Source of the DNA: Actinomadura pelletieri DSM 43383
GTDB taxonomy: Bacteria > Actinomycetota > Actinomycetes > Streptosporangiales > Streptosporangiaceae
Assembly (NCBI RefSeq): GCF_003634705.1
Contig: NZ_RBWU01000003.1
Span: forward strand, 372,001-436,000
DNA length: 64,000 bases
Direction of reading: 5' to 3'
The notes under the pieces are model-generated. The model was not told the origin of the DNA and did no database searches. It saw nothing but the letters and a program-made list of their open reading frames with translations. Below, piece after piece: positions 6,996 through 17,112 of this stretch. Numbering within the stretch: the stretch's first letter is position 1; every line of letters starts with the position of its first letter. A program made the position numbers and the translations under genes.

Positions 6996-9397
6996 TCACT
7001 CGGCGCGGACGACCAGGGACGGGTCCGTCGCCGCGCGTTGCCGGAGCGTGTGGAGCGCGTCGGGTGACAACGGCATCGCGTCGACGCGGATGCCCTCCGC
7101 GTCCTCCACCGCCGACGCGATCACCGCCGACACGGGAATGACGCCCGCCTCCCCCGCGCCCTTGATGCCGAGCGGGTTCAGCGGCGACGGCGTCTCCAGA
7201 TGGCCGGTCCGGATGCGCGGGATCTCCGTCGCGTAGGGCATGAGGAAGTCCATGAACGACGCGTTGAGGAGCTGCCCCGACTCGTCGTAGACCATCCGCT
7301 CGTACAGCGCGCCGCCGATGCCCTGCGCGACGCCGCCGTGGATCTGCCCCTCCACCACCATCGGGTTGATGAGGCGCCCGCAGTCGTGGACGACCGCGTA
7401 CCGCAGGATCGCGATCTCCGCCGTGTCCGGGTCGACCTCCACGACGGCGGCGTGCGCGCCCGCGGCGAACGTGGACCGGACGGGCGAGTAGTAGTCGCGC
7501 CCCTCCAGGCCCGGCTCCTCCCCGGCCGCGATCGGCGGCTCGGTGACCGGGCGGCCCACCGCGAACTGCGTCGCCCTCGCGGTCTCCTCGTCGAACGCGT
7601 ACCGCAGCGGGTTCGACAGGACCGCGACCGTCCGCAGCGGCACGGCCGCCGACACGTCGCCCCTGACGTGCACGACCCCGTCGGTGATGTCCAGGTCGCG
7701 CGGGTCGGCCTCCAGGGCCTCCGCCGCGATCCGCAGCGCCTTGTCGCGGACCTTCCGGCACGCCAGCGCGATCGCGTTGCCGCTCATCACGGCCGCGCGG
7801 GACGCGAACGTCCCGACCGCGTACCCGAAGCGGCGGGTGTCGCCGGTCGTGACCTGGACGTCGCCGATCGGAACGCCCAGCTCGGCGGCGGCGATCTGCG
7901 CGAACACGGTCTCGTGGCCCTGCCCCTGCGAGGTCAGCCCGGTGGAGACGTGCACCCGTCCGGCCGTGTCGATCTCCACATGGCCGCCCTCGTACGGGCC
8001 GACGCCCGTCCCCTCGACGTACACGCCGAGGCCGATGCCGAGGCGGCGGCCCCGGGACGCGGCGGCGGCGCGCTCGGCGGCGAAACCGTCCCAGCCGATC
8101 ATCGCCTTCGCCTTGCGGAGCAGCTCCGGATAGTCGCCCGAGTCGTAGATCAGGGGGCGGCCGTCCTGGAACGTGAGGCCCTGGTCGTAGGGGAACTCGT
8201 CGGGCTGGATGAGGTTCGCGGCGCGGACGTCGGCGCGGTCGAGGCCGAGATGCCGGGCGATCCTGTCCATGGTCCGTTCCATGCAGAACACGCCCTGCGG
8301 GCGGCCCGCGCCGCGGTACGGGGTGACGATCAGGGTGTTGGTGTAGAGGCTGACGACCTCCGCCCGGTACGCGCCGATCTTGTAGGGGCCGAGGAGCTGG
8401 GTGGACGTGACGATCGGGATGATGATCCCGTACGGGGTGTAGGCGCCGTGGTCGTGCCGGATCCGCACGTCCAGGCCGAGGACGCGGCCCTCGTCGTCGA
8501 ACCCGACGCGCACGTCCTGGAGCTGGCCGCGTTCGTGCGCGGCGGAGACGAAGTGCTCGCGGCGGTCCTCGGTCCACTTGATCCCGCGGTCCAGCAGCCG
8601 TGCCGCCCACGGAACGAGGATCTCCTCCGGCCACGGGTGGACGATCTTGACGCCGAAGCCGCCGCCGACGTCCGGGGCGATCACCTCGACCTTGCCGGTG
8701 GGCAGGCCGAGCCGGGCGGCGAGCGCGGCGCGGACACCGGTGGACGCCTGCGTGGACGAGTACACGCGCAGCGACCCGTCGTCTGCGTCCCACCGCGCGT
8801 AGACGCCGCGTCCCTCCAGGGGCGTGGAGGCGCTGCGTTCGATCGCGAGCCGGAACTCCAGCACGTGCGGCGCGGCGCGGATCGCGGCGGCGGCGTCGCC
8901 GGTCTCCTGGACGAGCACCGCGCCGACGTTGCCGGGGACGTCGTCGTGCACGAGCCGCTCGGCGCGTGACGCGGCCTCGATGCCGACGACGGCGGGCAGC
9001 GGCTCGTAGTCCACCCGGACGCGTTCGGCGGCGTCCTCGGCCAGGTACCGGTCGCGGGCGACGACCATCGCGACGGGTTCGCCGACGTGCCGGACGACGT
9101 CGCGGGCGAGCGGGTACCCGGTGCGGCCGTGGGTGAGGGACGGGTGCGGGATCAGCAGCGGCAGCCGCTCCCCGATCCGTCCGGGAAGGTCCTCGGAGGT
9201 GTAGACGGCGACGAGACCGTCCACGTCCAGGGCCCCGGACACGTCGATGTCGACGATCCGGGCGTGCGCGTGCGGCGACCGGACGAACGCCGCGGCGAGG
9301 GCGCCCCGGCCGAGGTCGTCGAGGTAGCGGCCGCGGCCGGTGAGAAGCCTGCCGTCCTCGCGGCGCCGGACCGGCTCGCCGAACACCCGCGTCCCCA

Positions 9398-9398
<1 letters not shown>
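6996..9398 (-). CDS. Molybdopterin-binding large subunit of a form II Mo-hydroxylase (CoxL/XdhA-like)
   Basis: The 800-residue catalytic subunit of a xanthine-dehydrogenase/CO-dehydrogenase family enzyme. The first 135 residues are the aldehyde oxidase a/b hammerhead domain (GRYLDDLGRGALAAAFVRSP). Mo-cofactor binding motifs follow, including VGGGFGVKIV and SQGQGHET, and a C-terminal KGAGEAGVIP with the catalytic Glu. The active-site loop reads PYRGAGRPQ, the form II type; the form I CO-dehydrogenase loop with AYxCSFR is absent. The GTG start at 9396-9398 overlaps the small-subunit stop by one base and gives the family length. With CoxS and CoxM it would form the usual L2M2S2 complex. The substrate is more likely an N-heterocycle such as a purine than CO. 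Confidence 0.85.
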
Positions 9399-9946
<548 letters not shown>

Positions 9947-9947
9947 G

Positions 9948-10811
9948 TCAGTCCTCCGCCCGGCGCAGCGCCTCGGCCGCCGCGCGCTTCAGGGCGCGCT
10001 CGGTGAGCACACCGGTCAGGTGCCGCCGGTACGCGGCGCCCGCGTGGATGTCGGCGACGGGGTCGACGGTGTCCCGGACGTGCGCGGCGGCGGCCGTCCA
10101 GTCGCCGTGCGGGCCGGCGACGCCGGTCAGGTCGAGGACGAGCGGTGTGGCGGAGATCCCGAGATATCCGGCGCGGGCCGCGGACACGCGCAGGTCCTCG
10201 TCGAGGGTGACGACGGCGGCGACTCCGGCGATCGCGTAGTCGCCGTGCCGCCGCGCCGTCTCCATGAACGCGGACCCGGTGCGGGGCGGCGCGGCCGGGA
10301 AGAACGCGGAGACGGCGAGTTCGCCGGGTTCCAGCGCCGGTTCCAGCGGACCGACGAAGAAGTCGGCGGCCGGGATGGTCCGGCGTCCCCGCGTCGACGC
10401 GGTGTCGACCGTCCCGTCGAGGACGGCCAGCACGGCGGGCAGCTCGGCGGCCGGGTCGGCGTGCGCGAGGCTCCCGACGACGGTGCCGCGGTTGCGGATG
10501 ACGGGATGCGCGACATGCCGCAGCGCCCGTCTGAGCAGCGGTTGGACGGTGGCGGCCGCCACGGAGCGCTCCACCCGCGCGTGCCGGGCGAGCGCGCCGA
10601 CGCGGACGCCGCCGTCCCCCACGTGCAGGGTGTCCAGCTCCGTGACGCGGTTGATGTCGACCAGCTCGGGCGGAGCGGCGAGCCGCATGTTCAGCAGCGG
10701 GACGAGGCTCTGCCCGCCGGCGAGGACCTTGCCGGACGGTCGCGCGGCCAGCGCGTCGAGCGCCTCGTCGACGGTCACGGGGGCCCGGTACCCGAACGGG
10801 GGCGGCTTCAC
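9948..10811 (-). CDS. FAD-binding medium subunit of Mo-hydroxylase (CoxM-like)
   Basis: A 287-residue flavin subunit of the xanthine dehydrogenase family. The FAD-binding motifs are LAGGQSLVPLLNMRLA (first, near residue 30) and the second motif around RNRGTVVGSLAHADPAAELP. The CODH flavoprotein C-terminal domain follows (EPGELAVSAFFPA onward). The GTG start at 10809-10811 overlaps the TGA of the preceding broken permease reading frame by four bases, which implies the two were once translationally coupled in an operon. The length matches CoxM proteins. Confidence 0.9.
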   Translation of the reverse strand: MKPPPFGYRAPVTVDEALDALAARPSGKVLAGGQSLVPLLNMRLAAPPELVDINRVTELDTLHVGDGGVRVGALARHARVERSVAAATVQPLLRRALRHVAHPVIRNRGTVVGSLAHADPAAELPAVLAVLDGTVDTASTRGRRTIPAADFFVGPLEPALEPGELAVSAFFPAAPPRTGSAFMETARRHGDYAIAGVAAVVTLDEDLRVSAARAGYLGISATPLVLDLTGVAGPHGDWTAAAAHVRDTVDPVADIHAGAAYRRHLTGVLTERALKRAAAEALRRAED

Positions 10812-11085
10812 CGCGCCGTCCCGTCGGCCTCCGCGGCCCGGTCCGCGTCGCCGGGCGCGACGCCCCACGACGGAGGGTCACCGGTGATCTGCAAGGTCAC
10901 GTTCCCGTGGACGAGGGTGTTCCGGGCGACGACCGGGGCGAGGACGGCGGGACCGGCGAACTCCACCGGCTTCTTCGCCCCGAGCAGCCCGATCATGCCG
11001 TACGGCACGACGGTGGTGCCACCGGGAACGGCACCTCGGAATGGAACGGGAGCTCGTCGCCGTGCGGCCTCCAGCCGAACACCAT
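10808..11085 (-). pseudogene. Remnant of a uracil-xanthine (NCS2) permease gene
   Basis: A GCAGGAGG ribosome site leads into an ATG at 11083-11085 that reads MVFGWRPHGDELPF, like the N-terminus of actinobacterial uracil-xanthine permeases. After 30 codons this frame stops. Another frame then carries TTVVPYGMIGLLGAKKPVEF and APVVARNTLVHGNVTLQITG, like the last third of the same family, ending at a TGA that overlaps the coxM start. Most of the roughly 450-residue protein is missing and the two ends are out of frame, so it is dead. The family match is from memory of conserved blocks, so moderate confidence. If right, it marks the operon as originally importing a purine-like substrate. Confidence 0.55.
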
Positions 11086-11244
11086 GCGTGGTCCTCCTGC
11101 TCAACCGGCCAGGTTCCTGCGGGCACGGTAGATCTACCCTGTTGGGCGGGCATCGGCGACATCTGCCAAAGCCCGTCCGCCGGTTCGGCGGGACCGGCGC
11201 GTCACCGGACGGTCACGGAGCGGTGGCACTACCCTCGATTACCC

Positions 11245-13020
11245 TCAGATTCCGCGCATGCGCAGCACGTGAAGGGCGAGGGTGAGGTTGAGCCGCAGAT
11301 GAGCGTCCTCGGTGAACGCGCCGAGCATCCTTTCCAGCTTCCCGATGCGGTACCGCAGCGTGTTGTAGTGGAAGTGGAGGCGGCGGGCGGTCTCGGCGAC
11401 GTTGAGGTTGGTCTCCAGCAGCACCTGGAGGGTGCGGCGCAGGTCGACCAGTTCCGGCTCGTCGTCGGAGGCGAGGTCGCCCAGCGTCTCCCGGACGAAC
11501 GCGTGCAGTTCCTCCGGGTCCGACACCAGGCTCAGCAGCCGGTACACGCCGAGCTGGTCGAAGTGCGCCCGCGCGCCCGCGCCGTTGAGCTGCCGCCCGA
11601 CCCGCACGGCCTTGACGGCCTGCTCGTAGGCCTCGGGCAGCGCCGCCGGGGACGTCACCGTCCGGCTGATCCCGGTGGAGAACGTCCGCCGCACCGGCAG
11701 ATGCTCCGCGAAGATCGACGACGCCTCCTTGAGCATCGCCTGGACGGGACCGTCGGCCAGCTCGGCGGGGTCGCCGCCGTCCGCGCCGATCACCGCGACC
11801 ACCTCGTGCGCGAAGCTCGCCACGGCCGCGCCCCGGTCGTGCCGGCGGACCGCCGTCGTCCAGGCGGCGGCGAGCCGCTCCTGCGCGGTCCGCTCCTCGG
11901 CGCCGCGGGAGCCGCGGGTGCCGCCCTCGTGCTCGGCGCCCCGGGCGCGGCCCTTCCCGTCGGTCTCGGGGGTCGACGGGCCGGGGTTGCCGCGCGGGCG
12001 GCCGTCGAGTTCGGCGACGACCACCATGACGGGACGGTCGAGATCCCAGCCGAAGCCCGCGCAGTGCGCGACGACCCGGTCGTCGTCGCCGGCGCGTCCC
12101 GCGAGGATGTCGCGGAGGAAGTCGGCGCGGTACTTGCTCTCGACGGCGGCGACGGCCTGCTGCTTCGTCACCACGAGCGCGGCGACGGTGGCGGCGCGTT
12201 CCAAGATGCCGAGATCGGTGCCGCGCAGGTTGCCGCCGGGGCTGAACGCGATGATCCGGCCGTGGTCGAAGCCGCCCGCCATCACCGGCACGACGAGATG
12301 GTCGCCGGTGCCGTGGGCGCCGATGATGCCGCAGCCGCCGCGCCCGCAGGCCGCGTGCCGGCCCGCGTCGAACGCCCGCATGGCCTGGACGTGCTCGTCC
12401 GGCCCGGCGCCCGCGATCACGCGCTGTTCGCCGTCCACGACGACGACCGCGACGTCCAGCAGCGACGCGACCTCGTCCACGACCTCCTTGAGGCCGCCGC
12501 CGCACAGCACGATCTGCACGAGCGCGCGGTGGACCTCCTCGGTGCGGGCGAGGACGGACGCCTGCCGGTTCAGGATGTCGGTCAGGACCTGGTTGAGGAT
12601 GTCGTCGAAGCCGACGTCGTTGGGGAGCAGGATAAGGGGGAATCCGCGCCGATCGGCCTGGGCGATCATCTCGGCGGGCAGGGAGTCGAGGTAGCGGCCC
12701 AGTTTGATCGCCAGGGCCGCGAGGCCGCGCTCGTCCAGGTCGGCGACCAGGTGGTCGAGGGACTGCGGGGTGTTGCGCAGGGGGTAGCCGGTGGTCAGGA
12801 GAAGCTCGTTCGGCTTCACCCACGACAGGATGTCGGGGACCTCCATCACGTTGAGGCGCTGGACGACGCGCTCCAGTCCGGCCCGACCGGCGATGAGGCG
12901 GGCGCCGTTGAGGGTGCTGACGCCGAGGACCTCCCCGACCGACAGGCCGTAGGTCAGTGTTCCGGTGCTGGCGAGCCTGAGGGCCGGTGGGCCCGGGTCC
13001 GCGGTGGTGGTGTAACTCAT
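11245..13020 (-). CDS. PucR-family transcriptional regulator
   Basis: A 591-residue regulator. Residues 20-145 are the N-terminal PucR purine-catabolism domain (GLSVGEVLGVSTLNGARLIA, then NELLLTTGY and KLGRYLDSLP). A middle GAF/CdaR-like region follows, then a C-terminal HTH of the PucR type (LLETNLNVAETARRLHFHYN). Within the middle region lies a low-complexity Gly/Arg/Glu insert of about 40 residues, which is unusual. I chose the ATG at 13018-13020 because GGCGAGGTGA precedes it; an in-frame ATG 33 bases earlier has no clear ribosome site. It is divergent from the allHFG genes and codirectional with coxMSL, so it probably senses a purine-derived metabolite and controls both arms. Confidence 0.85.
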   Translation of the reverse strand: MSYTTTADPGPPALRLASTGTLTYGLSVGEVLGVSTLNGARLIAGRAGLERVVQRLNVMEVPDILSWVKPNELLLTTGYPLRNTPQSLDHLVADLDERGLAALAIKLGRYLDSLPAEMIAQADRRGFPLILLPNDVGFDDILNQVLTDILNRQASVLARTEEVHRALVQIVLCGGGLKEVVDEVASLLDVAVVVVDGEQRVIAGAGPDEHVQAMRAFDAGRHAACGRGGCGIIGAHGTGDHLVVPVMAGGFDHGRIIAFSPGGNLRGTDLGILERAATVAALVVTKQQAVAAVESKYRADFLRDILAGRAGDDDRVVAHCAGFGWDLDRPVMVVVAELDGRPRGNPGPSTPETDGKGRARGAEHEGGTRGSRGAEERTAQERLAAAWTTAVRRHDRGAAVASFAHEVVAVIGADGGDPAELADGPVQAMLKEASSIFAEHLPVRRTFSTGISRTVTSPAALPEAYEQAVKAVRVGRQLNGAGARAHFDQLGVYRLLSLVSDPEELHAFVRETLGDLASDDEPELVDLRRTLQVLLETNLNVAETARRLHFHYNTLRYRIGKLERMLGAFTEDAHLRLNLTLALHVLRMRGI

Positions 13021-13232
13021 GCCAGGGGTCACCTCGCCTTTTGGTGCGTACATCGCCCGTTACGGCGTGATCGCTACCGGTTCCTGATCAACACTGACAA
13101 CTCAGACGAACGATGACAAGCATCCTTGGCAGCTTTCTCCATACGTCCGGTGCGGGGCCCGTTCTACCGTCTCGGCAGGGGCCGGGCCGTCCGTGCGCCG
13201 GGCGGCAACCGACGCCGGCCTCGGGAGGATCC

Positions 13233-14183
13233 GTGACCGCTCTCGTCCGCGACCCCATCCCGCTTCCGGCCAGGCCCGGAGGCAGACCGCCCACCGCCGG
13301 GGCGGCCGGCCTGACGCTGCGGCCGCTGCTCGATCCGCCGCGCCGCGCGGCCCGGGTCATCGCCGTGTTCCCGTCGGCGGTGTACCTGGAGATGCGCGGC
13401 GGCCCCGAACCCCGGGTGCTCGCCGTCGTCACGTCCGACGCCCACCGGCTCCCGAACGCGGTGGTGATCGTCGCGACACGCCGGGAGCAGCCGTTCCGCT
13501 CGGTCCGGGAGGGCCGTGACGCGTGGGTCGGCGAGGGGCGAGTGGAGGCGGGTCCGTTGAACGTACGGGTCCGCCGCTGGTGGGACCCGTCGGCGCCGCT
13601 CGGCCCGATGCGGCCCGCGACGCTCGAGGACGGCGTCCGGGCCCTGGAGGCCCGACTCGCCCGCGCCGGGGCGCTGGCCGACACCGGGTTGACCGGCGGG
13701 GGCCTCGGCGACCATCCGGACCCGGCCGCCCTCGCCGCGTGCTGCGCCGCGGGCGACCTCGCGGGCGCCGTCGAGGCGGCGGAGCGGATCGTCGGTCTCG
13801 GCCCCGGTCTGACGCCGAGCGGCGACGACGTCCTGTGCGGCCTGCTGGTGACGCTGCGGCTGGTCGGCGACGCGGTCCGGTACGGCGAGGACGCGGTGTG
13901 GCTGGCCGACTGGCTCGGCGCCGCCGTCACCGCCGACGCCGGAACGCGCACGACCGCGCTGGCCGCGACGCTGCTGCACTGCGCGGCGGCGGGCGCGGCG
14001 GGCGCCGAGGTCGCGGCGGTGCTGCGCTGTGTCGCGGGCGACGAGCCGCCGGACACCGCCGTCCGCCGCCTGCTCGCCGTGGGCCACACCTCGGGCACCG
14101 ACCTCGCGCACGGCGTCCTCGCCGGGTGCCGGGCGGTGCTGTCGCTGGCCACGAGACATGCCGCCGCCATGGTGACTGCATGA
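13233..14183 (+). CDS. allH: DUF2877 family protein, AllH-like subunit of oxamate carbamoyltransferase
   Basis: A 316-residue protein of the DUF2877 family, with the family's conserved GLGPGLTPSGDDVLCG block at about residues 188-203 and an N-terminal beta-rich part (RVIAVFPSAVYLEM). In E. coli the homologue YlbF (AllH) works with FdrA (AllF) and YlbE (AllG) as oxamate carbamoyltransferase, the last step of anaerobic allantoin use, giving oxamate and carbamoyl phosphate from oxalurate. GGGAGG precedes the GTG at 13233. The end overlaps the next start (ATGA). The same trio in the same order as a coupled operon strongly supports this assignment; the local substrate is inferred. Confidence 0.8.
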   Translation: MTALVRDPIPLPARPGGRPPTAGAAGLTLRPLLDPPRRAARVIAVFPSAVYLEMRGGPEPRVLAVVTSDAHRLPNAVVIVATRREQPFRSVREGRDAWVGEGRVEAGPLNVRVRRWWDPSAPLGPMRPATLEDGVRALEARLARAGALADTGLTGGGLGDHPDPAALAACCAAGDLAGAVEAAERIVGLGPGLTPSGDDVLCGLLVTLRLVGDAVRYGEDAVWLADWLGAAVTADAGTRTTALAATLLHCAAAGAAGAEVAAVLRCVAGDEPPDTAVRRLLAVGHTSGTDLAHGVLAGCRAVLSLATRHAAAMVTA

Positions 14184-15628
14184 CGGACTGGGTCGAGGTG
14201 CGGCGGGGGGCCTACCACGATTCGGTCACGTTGATGCGGGCGAGCCGGTCGCTCACGGAGCGGTCGGACGTCACGGCGGCGATGGTGGCGATGGGCACCG
14301 CGCTGAACCTGGAGCTGCTGGCGCGGATGGGGTTCGACGTGCCGTCCGACGCGGGCCCGGACGACCTGGTGGTCGCCGTCCGGGTGCGGGGCGACGGCCT
14401 CGACGAGGCGAGGGCCGCGCTGGACGGGCTGCTGCGCGAGACTCCTCGGGCGCCGGTCACGGACGCGGCTCCGGCGCCGCGCACGACCGGGGCGGCGGCC
14501 GCCCGTCCCGGGAGCGGCGCGACGGTCGCGCTGCTGTCGGTGCCGGGCCCGCACGTGTTCCCGGAGGCGATGGACGCGCTGGAAGCGGGCCTCAACTTGA
14601 TGGTCTTCAGCGACCATGTGCCGCTCGACCAGGAGATCGCGTTGAAGGAGGCGGCGGCGCGCCGCGGCCTGATCGTGATGGGCCCCGACTGCGGGACGGC
14701 GGTGATCGGCGGCGCGGGCCTCGGGTTCGCGAACGCGGTGCGCCCCGGGCCCGTCGGCGTCGTCGCGGCGTCCGGCACGGGCGCGCAGCAGCTGATGTGC
14801 CTGCTGGACGCGGCGGGCGTCGGCGTCAGTCACGTCCTCGGCGTCGGCGGCCGGGACCTGTCCCCGGAGGTGAGCGGCCGGTCCGCGCTGGCGGCGCTCG
14901 CGGCGCTGGACGCCGATCCCGGCACCGAGCTGATCGTGCTGGTGTCGAAGCCGCCCGCGCCGCAGGTCGCCGACCTGGTCCGGGAGGCGGCGCGGCGGCT
15001 GGACACCCCGGTGGTGTTCGCGCTGCCGACGACCGGCGAGGACGATCTGACGACGGCGGCGGAGCGGACGCTGAAGGCGGTGGGCCGGACGGTCCCCGCG
15101 TGGCCGCGCTGGACGGCGTCGCGGCGTCCGCGTCCGGTGGCGGGACGGGCGCTGCGCGGACTGTTCGCGGGCGGAACCCTCCGCGACGAGGCCGAGACGA
15201 TCGCGCTGGCCGCCCTCGGCCGGGCCCTGGACGCCCACGGTCACCGGTTCACCGACTTCGGTGACGACGCCTACACGCGGGGCCGCGCCCACCCCATGAT
15301 CGACCCGACCCTGCGGCTGGCGGCCGTCCGGGCCGAGGCGGCCGACCCCGGGTGCGGGGTGCTGCTGGTCGACGTCGTCCTCGGCCACGGCGCCGAACCG
15401 GACCCGGCCGCGTCCCTCGCCCCGGCGATCGCGGACGCGGTTCGCGACCGTCCGGACCTGGCCGTCGTGGTGTCCCTGTGCGGGACGCCCGCCGACCCGC
15501 AGGACCGCGACCGGCAGGCCGCCGCGCTGTGCGGCGCGGGCGCGGACGTGTTCGCCTCCAACGCCCAGGCCACCCGGCACGCCCTGTCGATGCTCGACGG
15601 GCCGCGGCGGGAGGAGTCGACCGGATGA
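14180..15628 (+). CDS. allF: FdrA/AllF-like acyl-CoA synthetase-related subunit
   Basis: A 482-residue FdrA protein related to the succinyl-CoA synthetase fold. After an N-terminal domain (VEVRRGAYHDSVTLMRASR) and a short Ala/Pro-rich hinge near residue 95 come CoA-ligase-type blocks: HVFPEAMDALEAGLNLMVFS, the catalytic-loop-like GLIVMGPDCGTAVIGG, and GVVAASGTGAQQLM. In E. coli FdrA (AllF) is one of three proteins needed for oxamate carbamoyltransferase. Both ends overlap neighbours by four bases (ATGA), as expected for a stoichiometric complex. The fold normally uses an active-site His for phosphoryl transfer, but FdrA proteins differ there, so the reaction cannot be read from motifs alone. 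Confidence 0.85.
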   Translation: MTDWVEVRRGAYHDSVTLMRASRSLTERSDVTAAMVAMGTALNLELLARMGFDVPSDAGPDDLVVAVRVRGDGLDEARAALDGLLRETPRAPVTDAAPAPRTTGAAAARPGSGATVALLSVPGPHVFPEAMDALEAGLNLMVFSDHVPLDQEIALKEAAARRGLIVMGPDCGTAVIGGAGLGFANAVRPGPVGVVAASGTGAQQLMCLLDAAGVGVSHVLGVGGRDLSPEVSGRSALAALAALDADPGTELIVLVSKPPAPQVADLVREAARRLDTPVVFALPTTGEDDLTTAAERTLKAVGRTVPAWPRWTASRRPRPVAGRALRGLFAGGTLRDEAETIALAALGRALDAHGHRFTDFGDDAYTRGRAHPMIDPTLRLAAVRAEAADPGCGVLLVDVVLGHGAEPDPAASLAPAIADAVRDRPDLAVVVSLCGTPADPQDRDRQAAALCGAGADVFASNAQATRHALSMLDGPRREESTG

Positions 15629-17094
15629 CCGACCCCGCGTCCGAGCGTGCGCACCGGCTCGGCGGGCTCCTCACCCGCGATCCGGTGGTGGTGACCGCCG
15701 GGGCGGAGATCTTCGCCGACGCGCTCGCCGCGCAGGCCGTGCCGGTGGTGCCGGTCGACTGGCGGCCGCCGCCCGCCGGGACGGAGACGGCGCTCGCGGC
15801 GGTCCTCGGCGACCCGGGCCACGCGGACGCCAACGCCCGCGCCGTGCGGCGCATGGTGACCGCCCGGCCCCACCTGGTGGACGTCCGCCCGGCCCGTGAG
15901 GTCCTCGGCCTCGACACCGGAACGTTCCTGCACGCGGGCCCGCCGCTGGACTGGGAGCGGGCGTCGGGCCCGATGCGCGGCGCGCTCGTCGGCGCGATGC
16001 TCCTCGAAGGGCTCGCGGAGACCCCGCTCGGCGCCGAACACGCCCTGGAACGCGGCGCGGCGACGCTCCAACCGTGCCACCGGCACGCCACGGTCGGGCC
16101 GATGGCGGGCGTCGTCGGCCCGTCCATGTGGATGCTGGTGGTGGAGGACGCCGAGCACGGCGGCACCGCGTACTGCTCGCTCAACGAGGGCCTCGGGAAG
16201 GTCCTGCGGTACGGGGCGTACGGGCCGGAGGTGATCGACCGGTTGACGTGGATGGGCGAGGTCCTCGGCCCCGCGCTGGCGGCGGCGGTGCGCGCCCACG
16301 GCCCCCTCGACCTGATGGCGCTCATCGCGCAGGCGCTGCAGATGGGCGACGAGCTGCACAACCGGAACCGGGCGGCGACGTCGCTGCTGCTGCGCGAGCT
16401 GGCACCGGCGCTGCTCGCCGCGGACGAGGTGCCGCGCGACCGGGCCGCGGCGGCGCTGCGGTTCGCGGCGGACAACGATCACTTCTTCCTGAACGTGGGA
16501 ATGGCGGCGGCGAAGGCGTGCGCGGACGCGGCGCGCAACGTCCCCGGTTCCAGCCTGGTCGTGGCGATGGCCCGCAACGGCACCGACTTCGGCGTCCAGG
16601 TGTCGGGGACGGGCGACCGCTGGTTCACCGGGCCCGCGAATGTCCCCGACGGCCTCTATCTCGGCGATTACGGCCCGGACGACGCCAATCCCGACATCGG
16701 CGACTCGGCGATCACCGAGACGGTCGGGATGGGCGGGTTCGCGCTGGCCGCCGCGCCCGCGATCGTCCGGTTCGTCGGCGGCGAGGTCGCCGACGCGCTC
16801 GCCGCGACCCACCGGATGTACGAGATCGCCCTCGCCGAGCATCCGGTGCTTCAGATCCCGTCGCTGTCGTTCCGCGGCACCCCGGTCGGCGTGGACGTGA
16901 CCCGCGTCGTCCGCACCGGGATCCTGCCGGTCATCGACACCGGCATCGCGGGCCGCGAGCCGGGCACGGGACAGGTCGGCGCGGGGCTCGTCGAACCGCC
17001 GCCGAACGTGTTCGCCGACGCGCTCGACGCACTCGCCGCGTCCGCCCGCCCCCCGGGGACGGCGGGGGTTCGCGGGTTTCCCAACGGGCCGTAG
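15625..17094 (+). CDS. allG: DUF1116 family protein, AllG-like
   Basis: A 489-residue DUF1116 protein, longer than E. coli YlbE/AllG (about 420 residues). Conserved stretches include LVGAMLLEGLAETP, CHRHATVGPMAGVVGPSMWM and GDELHNRNRAATSLLLREL, then the C-terminal FGVQVSGTGDRWFTGPA and GGFALAAAPAIVRFVGG, which mark the family. It follows fdrA with an ATGA overlap. In E. coli the protein is the third component of oxamate carbamoyltransferase. A carbamate kinase gene, which usually completes the set by making ATP from carbamoyl phosphate, is not nearby. Confidence 0.85.
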   Translation: MTDPASERAHRLGGLLTRDPVVVTAGAEIFADALAAQAVPVVPVDWRPPPAGTETALAAVLGDPGHADANARAVRRMVTARPHLVDVRPAREVLGLDTGTFLHAGPPLDWERASGPMRGALVGAMLLEGLAETPLGAEHALERGAATLQPCHRHATVGPMAGVVGPSMWMLVVEDAEHGGTAYCSLNEGLGKVLRYGAYGPEVIDRLTWMGEVLGPALAAAVRAHGPLDLMALIAQALQMGDELHNRNRAATSLLLRELAPALLAADEVPRDRAAAALRFAADNDHFFLNVGMAAAKACADAARNVPGSSLVVAMARNGTDFGVQVSGTGDRWFTGPANVPDGLYLGDYGPDDANPDIGDSAITETVGMGGFALAAAPAIVRFVGGEVADALAATHRMYEIALAEHPVLQIPSLSFRGTPVGVDVTRVVRTGILPVIDTGIAGREPGTGQVGAGLVEPPPNVFADALDALAASARPPGTAGVRGFPNGP

Positions 17095-17112
17095 TTGGGG
17101 GATCATGTCGAG

